From Oscillospiraceae bacterium (GTDB lineage: Bacteria > Bacillota_A > Clostridia > Oscillospirales > Oscillospiraceae), in NCBI GenBank assembly GCA_902789835.1, contig CADAPN010000097.1:1-11842 (forward strand): DNA of 11,842 bases, read 5' to 3'. Position numbers and translations under genes: made by a program. Positions 6,177 to 11,842 of this stretch are shown here, piece after piece. The notes under the pieces were generated by a model. That model was not told where the DNA came from and made no database searches. It was given only the letters and a program-made list of their open reading frames with translations. Numbering within the stretch: the first letter of the stretch is position 1; each line of letters begins with the position of its first letter.

Positions 6177-6257
6177 GCACCGGAAGTCCTGTGTGACCGC
6201 AGCCTGCAAACAGACTTCCCCATTTTTTGGATCAAGCACAAGGAAGGATTGATTTCT

Positions 6258-8063
6258 TTGAAATTCCGGAGGATCATTGCGCTCATTGCGCTGCTCATGA
6301 CCTGCGCCCTGCTCCTGGGCGGGTGCGTGGTCGCGCACAGGCAAGACAGTTCCGCCGTCAGCTCGACGGAGGACGCCCAGACCGTCCGGTCGGACGACAG
6401 CCTCATCTGGTGGCAGAAGACCATCGCCTACGAAATCTATGTAAAAAGCTTCAAGGATTCCGACGGCGACGGCATCGGGGACCTCAACGGCATCACCTCC
6501 GAGCTGGACCATTTGAAAAGTCTCGGCGTGGGTGCTGTCTGGCTGACCCCTTGCTACGTCTCCCCCCAGGCGGACAACGGCTATGACATTGCCGACTACT
6601 ACAACATCGATCCGACCTACGGCACCATGGAGGACATGGAGACACTGATCGCGGAAGCCGGCAAGCGGGACATCCGGATCGTCATGGACCTTGTGTTCAA
6701 CCACACTTCCAACGAAAACGAATGGTTCACGGAATCACGGTTAAGCGCGGACAACGAGAAGAGCGACTGGTATATTTGGGCGGATCCCAAAGAGGACGGC
6801 AGCCCCCCCACCAACTGGCGCAGCATTTTCGGCGGCTCTGCCTGGGAGTTTGACGAGACCCGAGGCCAGTACTACCTCCACACCTTCCTTCCTGAGCAGC
6901 CAGACCTCAATTGGGAAAATCCAGAGGTCCGACAGGCGCTGAACGATGTGGCCAATTTCTGGGTGGACAAGGGCGTCGGCGGTTTCCGTATGGACGCCAT
7001 CACCTACATCAAGAAGCCGGCCGAGTTCCTGGATGGGACACCGGACAGCAGCAACGGCACAGTCAGCATCCACACCATGACCGCCAACACCGATGGTATT
7101 CTGGACTATCTCCACGCCTTCAAATCGGCGGTCCAGGACGGCACGGACATCTTCACGGTGGGCGAGGCCAACGGCGTCTCCGCCGAGGACCTGCCGGACT
7201 GGGTCGGTGCGGACGGTGTCTTTGACATGGTTTTTGAATTCGGCCATGTGAAAATCGACCTGCCGGACGAGATGAACTGGTGCGAGACCCGGGAATGGAC
7301 GCTGCCGGATTTCAAGGCCCTCTTTACGGCCAGCCAAGAGACGACGGCCAGGACAAACGGATGGTATCCGATGTTTTTAGAAAACCACGATCAGCCCCGC
7401 TCCATCGATCACTTCCTGCCCGCCGGTGCGGACCGGGTTGCCGGGGGAAAGGCCCTTGCCGCCTTGGTCCTCACCATGCGCGGAACGCCCTTCCTCATGG
7501 AGGGCGAGGAGCTTGGCTTCGTGAACGTTTCCTGGCCATCCATTGACGACTACAACGATGTTTCCACCAAAAATCACTATCAGTATGCCATCGACGAGGG
7601 CTACTCAGAGGAGGAGGCCATGGCTGGGGTCCACCGTTTCGCCCGGGACAGCGCACGGACCCCCATGCAGTGGGACAGTTCCTCGCAGGCAGGCTTCACG
7701 GCGGGCACGCCGTGGTTGCCGGTCTACGAGGATTATGCCGTGTACAACGTGGCCTCCGAAACGGAAGACCCGGATTCCGTTCTTAACTGGTACATTGCCC
7801 TGGCCAACCTTCGGCAGGAGCATACGGAGCTGATGACCGGTGATTATGAAGAGATTTTCCATGATAATGAACAGATTTTCGCCTACATCCGGGAAAGCGA
7901 GGCAGGAAAGGCCATTATTCTCATCAATCTCTCCACAGCGGCCGCTTCCTACGATCCCGCCTGCGTGGAGAATGCGGAGTTGATCCTCGGCACCAACGAC
8001 AAAAACGAGAAGGGTTCGCTGGCCCCTCTCGAGGCAGTGATTTACGAAGAGACGAAGAACTGA
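6258..8063 (+). CDS. Lipoprotein alpha-glucosidase, GH13 (oligo-1,6-glucosidase-like)
   Basis: A membrane-anchored retaining glycosidase hydrolysing alpha-glucosidic bonds of short glucans. From the TTG at 6258 (601 residues) it begins MKFRRIIALI and has lipobox LGGC with Cys23. This start has AGGAAGGA at nine bases. A TTG at 6249 in the same frame adds three residues with poorer spacing. The (beta/alpha)8 domain opens at WWQKTIAYEIYVKSF. The GH13 regions are complete: DLVFNH (144-149), QPDLNW (214-219, typical of the oligo-1,6-glucosidase group), GFRMDAIT with nucleophile Asp246, GEAN with acid/base Glu303, and ENHDQPR with Asp378. RTPMQWD, also typical of that group, follows before a C-terminal beta domain. 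Ala after the nucleophile, where strict 1,6-enzymes usually have Val, suggests activity on alpha-1,4 bonds; this is inference. Base composition is visibly GC-richer than the purine operon. It converges on a sugar ABC transporter operon and probably supplies it. Confidence 0.9.
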   Translation: MKFRRIIALIALLMTCALLLGGCVVAHRQDSSAVSSTEDAQTVRSDDSLIWWQKTIAYEIYVKSFKDSDGDGIGDLNGITSELDHLKSLGVGAVWLTPCYVSPQADNGYDIADYYNIDPTYGTMEDMETLIAEAGKRDIRIVMDLVFNHTSNENEWFTESRLSADNEKSDWYIWADPKEDGSPPTNWRSIFGGSAWEFDETRGQYYLHTFLPEQPDLNWENPEVRQALNDVANFWVDKGVGGFRMDAITYIKKPAEFLDGTPDSSNGTVSIHTMTANTDGILDYLHAFKSAVQDGTDIFTVGEANGVSAEDLPDWVGADGVFDMVFEFGHVKIDLPDEMNWCETREWTLPDFKALFTASQETTARTNGWYPMFLENHDQPRSIDHFLPAGADRVAGGKALAALVLTMRGTPFLMEGEELGFVNVSWPSIDDYNDVSTKNHYQYAIDEGYSEEEAMAGVHRFARDSARTPMQWDSSSQAGFTAGTPWLPVYEDYAVYNVASETEDPDSVLNWYIALANLRQEHTELMTGDYEEIFHDNEQIFAYIRESEAGKAIILINLSTAAASYDPACVENAELILGTNDKNEKGSLAPLEAVIYEETKN

Positions 8064-8085
8064 ACTTGCGGGCAGTATGCTGCCC

Positions 8086-8247
8086 TGCATATCCGGGGCA
8101 ACCCTAACATGTAGCGGGCCAGCGTTTTGCCTCCGTCTTCCTTCAGACCCCACCTCACGATGACGCCCTTGACCTTGGCTGTATTCTTCCCACTGCCGGG
8201 CAGATTTGGGACTTTCACCCTTTAGAACGTGCGCTCGCCGGGCACAC
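8086..8247 (-). mobile_element. Truncated group II intron remnant (5' domain I part only)
   Basis: Read on the minus strand from 8247, the segment starts GTGTGCCCGGCGAGCGCAC, a GTGYG-type 5' end that folds on itself. It continues with AAGGGTGAAAGTCCC, then CAAGGGCGTCATCGTGAGG, GGTCTGAAGGAAGACGG and GGCAAAA, ending with ACATGTTAGG. These are the familiar conserved blocks of bacterial group II intron domain I. The rest of the ribozyme and the reverse transcriptase gene are absent; the GH13 gene ends at 8063. The 5' end lies just after a terminator hairpin and its T-run, the preferred target of class C introns. The inner edge is uncertain. A hairpin GGGCAG-TATG-CTGCCC (8070-8085) may be its last part or belong to the GH13 3' end. 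Confidence 0.7.
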
Positions 8248-8250
8248 TGA

Positions 8251-8287
8251 AAACGAGCACATCGTTTCCGATGTGCTCGTTTCTTTG
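8251..8287. terminator. Perfect 14-bp bidirectional intrinsic terminator
   Basis: AAACGAGCACATCG (8251-8264) and CGATGTGCTCGTTT (8269-8282) pair perfectly around a TTTC loop. On the plus strand the stem runs into TTTCTTTG, able to stop the GH13 transcript. On the minus strand it is followed by TTTTCA, able to stop the transcript coming from the transporter side. It also marks the group II intron insertion point on the minus strand. Confidence 0.8.
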
Positions 8288-8327
8288 TGTTGCTTTGCCT
8301 TTTCAAATGCCGCTGGGGCAGATTAAA

Positions 8328-8537
8328 TCAGTATATATATCTTGTAAGCCCTGTAAAATGAACACTACTTTTTCTCGCTTTGCCTTTATAACCTTGCTCT
8401 GATAATATCTTTTCAATTTGTGGCATAACCTCTTTATGTGTTTTACCAAAAGGAATACCGTTAAACTTTGTGAAACTTGCATTACCGCAACCAACGAAAC
8501 TAAATACAATCGCTACTAACAATAAAAACAACGACAT
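8328..8537 (-). pseudogene. Truncated small lipoprotein gene remnant
   Basis: A 69-residue frame begins with a hydrophobic leader and lipobox-like FVGC (Cys17), followed by TKFNGIPFGKTHKEVMPQIE. That pattern resembles the 'PFG-x-x-x-x-EV' start of a repeat found in clostridial lipoproteins. It then stops abruptly. No ribosome binding site precedes the ATG, and the related proteins as I recall them are longer. It lies between the MalG-type gene and the terminator with the intron remnant. It is most likely a decayed gene, although a short functional lipoprotein cannot be excluded. Confidence 0.4.
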
Positions 8538-8597
8538 CCTGGGGTTTTCCCGGTCAAGATCCCGGCGGGTTTTCTATACGATTCTATGGTGGTTACT

Positions 8598-9458
8598 TCA
8601 TCCCTTCACGGCGCCTGCCGCGACACCCTTGATGATGTATTTCTGGCATATCAGATAGAAGACGATAACCGGGATGATACTCAGCAGGATCAGAGCCATC
8701 GTTGCACCGAGATCCACGGTTCCGTAACTGCCTTTCAGATACTGGATATGGATGGGAATTGTCCGATACTCGTTGATGTCAAGCACCAAATATGGCAGCA
8801 GATAGTCGTTCCAGACCCACATGATCTCCAGAATCCCGACTGAGATCATGGTAGGCTTTAGCATCGGGAAGACCACAGAGAAATAGGTACGGACCGGGCC
8901 GCAGCCGTCGATGGACGCGGCTTCCTCAATTTCAAGAGGTATTGACTTGACAAAACCGACAAACATGAAGATCGCAAGTCCCGCGCCGAAGCCCAGATAA
9001 ACAACGGGGATCGTCCAGGGCGTGTTCAGGTGCAGCGTGTCCGCCGTTTTTGACAGCGTAAACATGACCATTTGAAACGGAACAACCATGGAGAACACAC
9101 AGAGATAGTAAATCACTTTGCATACGAGGGAATTCACCCTGGCAATGTACCAGGCAGCCATGGAAGTAAACAGGATAATCAGCGCGGTGGAAAGCACCGT
9201 GATGATCACGCTGTACTTGACGCTACTCCAGAAGGGATAGTTGCCGAAGGTCATACCCTTGATAAAATTCGAAAAGCCTGCCCACATCTCACCGGTCGGA
9301 AGCGCAAAGGTATCGGTCTTGACATAGGTGTTGACCTTGAAGGAGTTGATGACCACTGTCAGCACCGGAAGCACATAGATGATGCAGATTATCCCCAACA
9401 CGACCGACAGGATCGTTTTTCTGCGATTTTCAGCCGCAAGGCTTTCCTGTCTGCTCAT
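8598..9458 (-). CDS. Carbohydrate ABC transporter permease, MalG type
   Basis: The second inner-membrane subunit of a binding-protein-dependent sugar importer, 286 residues. A first membrane segment (about 14-38) is followed by several more, consistent with six helices. The cytoplasmic EAA loop, which docks the ATPase, is clear as EEAASIDGCGPVRTYF (178-193) with the key Gly185. The N-terminal periplasmic-loop pattern NSFKVNTYV and the C-terminal GVAAGAVKG tail are typical of the MalG/CUT1 branch. The gene overlaps the upstream permease by one base (TAATG), which indicates translational coupling. No ATPase gene follows, so the complex probably borrows a shared ATPase. The substrate is probably an oligosaccharide, judged from the family and the GH13 neighbour. 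Confidence 0.92.
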   Translation of the reverse strand: MSRQESLAAENRRKTILSVVLGIICIIYVLPVLTVVINSFKVNTYVKTDTFALPTGEMWAGFSNFIKGMTFGNYPFWSSVKYSVIITVLSTALIILFTSMAAWYIARVNSLVCKVIYYLCVFSMVVPFQMVMFTLSKTADTLHLNTPWTIPVVYLGFGAGLAIFMFVGFVKSIPLEIEEAASIDGCGPVRTYFSVVFPMLKPTMISVGILEIMWVWNDYLLPYLVLDINEYRTIPIHIQYLKGSYGTVDLGATMALILLSIIPVIVFYLICQKYIIKGVAAGAVKG

Positions 9459-10342
9459 TACTGCTGCACCTCTCTCTTCCGTGTAAACTTCAGTTGGAGA
9501 AGGCCAAGCCCCGCAACCAGAATGAAGAACAGAACGGCTTTTGCCTGGCCGACACCCTTGGAAGCGGAATTCTGGCCGTAAAAGGTATTATAGATGTTCA
9601 GGGCAAGCATCTCCGTTGTCTTGACCGTACTGCCGTCCGGCTGAATAATAAAGGGCTGACCTGCTGTCAGAGCCAGGTTCTGGTCAAACAGTTTGAACCC
9701 GTTGGTGAGGCTCAGAAACGTGCAGATCGTGATGGCAGGCATAACATTCGGGATCGTGACGCGAAACAGCGTCTGGGTCTTCGTTGCGCCATCTATCTTT
9801 GCCGCTTCCAGCATATCCTCCGGAACCGTCTGAAGACCTGCAATGTATATGATCATCACATATCCGATCTGCTGCCAGCACATCAGAATGATGAGTCCCC
9901 AGAATCCGTATTTTGTTTCAAGAAGTATCGATGTGCCGTAACGGGAAAGAATGCCGTCGAAGATCATGGACCAGATATAGCCGAGCACAATGCCGCCGAT
10001 CAGGTTCGGCATGAAGAATACCGTGCGGTAAAGGTTACTGCCCTTGATTCCCTGCGTAAGGGCATAAGCCGCGGCAAAGCCCAGCACATTGATGAATATC
10101 AGACTTACAATCGCAAACAGCGCCGTGTACCAGAAAGAATGCACAAAGCTCGCGTCCTTCAGCGCCGCGGCGTAATTCTGAAATCCGGCCCAGCTTGTTT
10201 TGGAGATCAGCTTGAACTTACAGAAGGACAGATAGATTCCCTGGATAAAGGGCCAGACGAAGCCAATGCAGAAGGCAGCTGTTACCGGCCCAAGGAAGAG
10301 CCAACCCCAGCGCCGAATCGGGTTTTTAAAGATCCCTTTCAT
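9458..10342 (-). CDS. Carbohydrate ABC transporter permease, MalF type
   Basis: The first inner-membrane subunit of the same importer, 294 residues. The helix near residues 15-40 (FLGPVTAAFCIGFVWPF) and further hydrophobic segments up to VLFFILVAGLGLLQL near the C terminus fit a six-helix CUT1 permease. It lacks the long periplasmic loop of E. coli MalF, as is usual in Gram-positives. The EAA loop reads EDMLEAAKIDGATKTQTLFR (175-194) with Gly185. The ATG at 10342 follows AGAGGGG. It lies about 90 bp after the binding-protein gene, separated by a strong stem-loop that may reduce its expression relative to that gene. Confidence 0.93.
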   Translation of the reverse strand: MKGIFKNPIRRWGWLFLGPVTAAFCIGFVWPFIQGIYLSFCKFKLISKTSWAGFQNYAAALKDASFVHSFWYTALFAIVSLIFINVLGFAAAYALTQGIKGSNLYRTVFFMPNLIGGIVLGYIWSMIFDGILSRYGTSILLETKYGFWGLIILMCWQQIGYVMIIYIAGLQTVPEDMLEAAKIDGATKTQTLFRVTIPNVMPAITICTFLSLTNGFKLFDQNLALTAGQPFIIQPDGSTVKTTEMLALNIYNTFYGQNSASKGVGQAKAVLFFILVAGLGLLQLKFTRKREVQQ

Positions 10343-10369
10343 CGTTCCCCTCTCTTCTTCTAAAACGAA

Positions 10370-10399
10370 TGCGGGGCGGACGAACCGGTCCGCCCCGCA
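10370..10399. promoter_or_regulatory. 12-bp GC-rich stem-loop between binding protein and permease genes
   Basis: TGCGGGGCGGAC (10370-10381) and GTCCGCCCCGCA (10388-10399) pair perfectly around a 6-base loop. On the minus strand it lies about 30 bases after the binding-protein stop and is followed by ATTCGTTTTAG, only a broken U-run. It therefore looks like a partial terminator or a 3'-end stabiliser giving more binding protein than permease, as in other sugar transporter operons. Confidence 0.65.
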
Positions 10400-10429
10400 G
10401 CAATGATCGTGTTTTCCTGTTTTGTGAAA

Positions 10430-11707
10430 TCAGCCGTTGGCAGCGGCGTACTGGGTGGCCCAGCCGTCGATGGCGGCCGTCTTCACCAGCGCCCAGTTGG
10501 CATCGCTCTGATCAGCGCAGTAAGCGTTCAGTGCAGAGACAAGACCGGCACGGTACTCGTCAACGTTCGGCTGATAGTTGGTTGCCCAGTCAAATACGTA
10601 GCAGCCGTCTGCAGTGTAGGCTGCCGCATCGTTCAGGAATCCGTTGGAGGACTCGACCGCGTGTTTGTACGGCATGATGCCAAGCTGCTCAACCATCAGG
10701 GCATTGGCCTCAGGATCGCTGACCAGCCATACCATGAAGTCGACGGTCGCTTCTTTGTCCGCATCGGAGGCATACTCGTTGACAGCCCAGCAGTTTTCCG
10801 TGCCGCAGTTCAGGCCGGCCTTTTCCTCACCTTCCACACCGCAATAGTACGGAATCATGGTGGCATTGGGGACATCGCCCGAGACGGCCGCATACTCCCA
10901 AGAGCCGTTTACAAAGAAGGCTGCCTTGCCGGATTTGAATTCGGCTTCGGCATCGTGTCCGCCGGTGGCCAAATCCTTCGGGTCGGTCAGGCTGTTGTTG
11001 ATGCAGAGATCAAAGAGGTTCTTATAGTTTTCCATGTAGTTGCCGGTAAGCGTCGCCGGGCATTCGGTCCAGACAGCGCCTGCTTCGCGCTCTTCATAGA
11101 CATACTCGAGGTTAATCATGTGGCCGGTGAAGCGCCAGCTGGAGGAGCCGTCCATATCGGAGGATGAGAAGGCGTCAAAACCGAGCTCGTCCGCACGGGC
11201 GTGTATATCCTCGGCAACTGTCTTCAGACCTTCGAAGTTCTTGAGCTCATCCATGCTGTGGCCAGCCTTCTCGATGAGGTCGGGGTTCACGATGATGCCG
11301 TAGCACTCATAGCAGTAGCCGATGGAAACCAGACGGCCGTCCTCATCATAGAGGTTGTAGGCATCTGTATTGAGTTCATCGGCGATGGCAGTACCGGTCA
11401 GATCCATAGCAAACTCGCCCCACTCCTTGACGCCGGCCTGGTTGCCGATGATGAAGAGGGTCGGGGCAGCCTTCTTGTCCATCTCGGAGGTCAGAGTCTG
11501 CTGATAGGTGCCGGAAGCCGCTGTGACAACCTTGACGTCTACACCTGTCTCTTCGGTGTACATTTTTGCAAGCTGCTGCGCAGTCTCATCCAGCTCAGGC
11601 TTGAAGTTCAGCCAGTAAACGGAACCCTTATCCGCAGCAAAAGAGGAGGGGCATGCCAACGCAAAGATCAGGACCAGCGTCAGCACAAGCGCGATTGTCT
11701 TTTTCAT
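10430..11707 (-). CDS. Extracellular carbohydrate-binding protein of the ABC transporter
   Basis: A 425-residue solute-binding protein of the MalE-like (SBP_bac_1) family, which captures sugars outside the membrane and delivers them to the permeases downstream. The N terminus MKKTIALVLTLVLIFALAC is a signal sequence. ALAC at 16-19 is an imperfect lipobox with Ala rather than Leu at -3, while SSFA-AD offers a type I cleavage site, so anchored or free secretion is unresolved. The mature part shows the family's VYWLNFKPEL opening, a DLTGT segment, IGYCYECYGIIVNPDLIEKAG, and the conserved GKAAFFVNGSW (260-270). Many aromatic residues (WRF, W268-270 region, WATNYQP) fit sugar stacking. The ATG at 11707 has AAGGAG eleven bases upstream. 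It is the promoter-proximal transporter gene. The exact sugar is not readable. Confidence 0.92.
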   Translation of the reverse strand: MKKTIALVLTLVLIFALACPSSFAADKGSVYWLNFKPELDETAQQLAKMYTEETGVDVKVVTAASGTYQQTLTSEMDKKAAPTLFIIGNQAGVKEWGEFAMDLTGTAIADELNTDAYNLYDEDGRLVSIGYCYECYGIIVNPDLIEKAGHSMDELKNFEGLKTVAEDIHARADELGFDAFSSSDMDGSSSWRFTGHMINLEYVYEEREAGAVWTECPATLTGNYMENYKNLFDLCINNSLTDPKDLATGGHDAEAEFKSGKAAFFVNGSWEYAAVSGDVPNATMIPYYCGVEGEEKAGLNCGTENCWAVNEYASDADKEATVDFMVWLVSDPEANALMVEQLGIMPYKHAVESSNGFLNDAAAYTADGCYVFDWATNYQPNVDEYRAGLVSALNAYCADQSDANWALVKTAAIDGWATQYAAANG

Positions 11708-11738
11708 GTTTGTTCTTACTCCTTTTTTTGTTTTTTAT

Positions 11739-11761
11739 TTTCAGACCCAATGGGTCGGAAA
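11739..11761. repeat. 23-bp palindrome upstream of the binding-protein gene
   Basis: TTTC-A-GACCCA-A-TGGGTC-G-GAAA is symmetrical about 11750, with ten of eleven arm positions paired. It is centred about 43 bases upstream of the binding-protein start. It could be an operator for a local regulator. It also overlaps the stop codon of the possible upstream gene. Confidence 0.4.
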
Positions 11762-11842
11762 TACTTCTTTCAGCCTTAGATCGTTTTCAAACGTTTCGGA
11801 CGGATGCTCCTTCCCGAAGCACAGCTTCCAGTCGGATATGAC
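11741..11842 (-). CDS. Possible C-terminal end of an upstream gene, partial
   Basis: From the window edge, a minus-strand frame stays open for 33 codons and ends in TGA at 11743-11741. The other two frames on this strand also reach stops but show less protein-like composition. The tail includes DWKLCFGKEHPSE and LKEVFPTHWV. I do not recognise the family. If real, the gene lies 33 bases before the binding-protein gene and would be in the same operon. Only 33 residues are visible, so this is tentative. Confidence 0.35.
   Translation of the reverse strand, partial: VISDWKLCFGKEHPSETFENDLRLKEVFPTHWV
11776..11789 (-). promoter_or_regulatory. Candidate CcpA-type cre site upstream of the sugar transporter operon
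   Basis: On the minus strand TGAAAACGATCTAA matches the classic cre consensus TGWAANCGNTNWCA at all but one position. The palindrome AAACGTTT (11789-11796), also of LacI-family style, touches it. The site is about 70-80 bases upstream of the binding-protein start, a fitting place for catabolite repression. If the upstream frame is coding, the site lies within it, which cre sites can do. Confidence 0.4.

Noticed and set aside
6081..6704. 207-codon minus-strand frame across the start of the GH13 gene
   Set aside because: Shadow of a GC-rich gene; no ribosome binding site and no recognisable domain.
7605..8306. 233-codon minus-strand frame across the GH13 3' end and intron remnant
   Set aside because: It runs through the terminator hairpin, the intron remnant and the antisense of a clear GH13 gene; the product is low-complexity and basic.
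8541..8575. Terminator after the MalG-type gene built from repeated GGGTTTTC and CCGG
   Set aside because: The CCGG copies give only about 4-bp stems and no U-run follows on the minus strand. The 14-bp hairpin at 8251-8282 is a far better terminator.
9494..10363. 289-codon plus-strand frame over the MalF-type gene
   Set aside because: Antisense to a membrane protein with a clear EAA loop; the translated product is highly charged with no domain.
10403..11167. 254-codon plus-strand frame over the binding-protein gene
   Set aside because: Antisense shadow; the opposite strand has a signal peptide and family motifs.

Overview
The window looks like chromosomal DNA from an anaerobic, low-to-moderate GC Firmicute of the Clostridia type, plausibly a gut Oscillospiraceae or Lachnospiraceae relative. 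The reasons are sigma-A-like promoters with TATAAT boxes, purine-rich Shine-Dalgarno sites, Gram-positive lipoproteins, a B. subtilis-type PurF with propeptide and Fe-S cysteines, a binding-protein-dependent sugar transporter without its own ATPase, and a candidate CcpA (cre) site. The assignment is inferred from gene style only.

Layout. 148-1086 (+) encodes a secreted alpha/beta-hydrolase esterase. 1087-1824 has no convincing protein gene. It does hold a minus-strand promoter, a set of repeated and inverted repeats and a strong hairpin, which together look like an undescribed small RNA. 1825-4756 (-) is a purC-purF-nadE operon, ending in an intrinsic terminator and preceded by a promoter and a leader hairpin with a U-run that resembles an attenuator. 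4757-5224 is otherwise non-coding and rich in inverted repeats. 5225-6010 (+) is an uncharacterised lipoprotein behind a good promoter. 6258-8063 (+) is a GC-richer lipoprotein of the GH13 oligo-1,6-/alpha-glucosidase group. 8086-8285 holds a perfect 14-bp bidirectional terminator with, immediately downstream on the minus strand, a 5' remnant of a group II intron. A truncated lipoprotein fragment follows at 8328-8537. 8598-11707 (-) is a carbohydrate ABC transporter operon: solute-binding protein, MalF-type permease, MalG-type permease. The right edge may hold the last 33 codons of another minus-strand gene.

How the genes work together. The GH13 lipoprotein and the ABC transporter converge on the intron/terminator region. 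They plausibly form a small oligosaccharide-use locus: a surface-anchored enzyme trims alpha-glucans and the transporter imports the products, with energy from an ATPase encoded elsewhere. A 12-bp GC-rich stem-loop between the binding-protein gene and the first permease gene probably sets the excess of binding protein over permease. The purC-purF-nadE operon joins two purine biosynthesis steps to the last step of NAD synthesis.

The most noteworthy non-coding items are the group II intron remnant placed exactly after a terminator hairpin, the candidate ~175-nt minus-strand RNA at about 1282-1457 with mutually exclusive stems, and the terminator-like hairpin in the purC leader. All were found by eye; no folding or database search was run.
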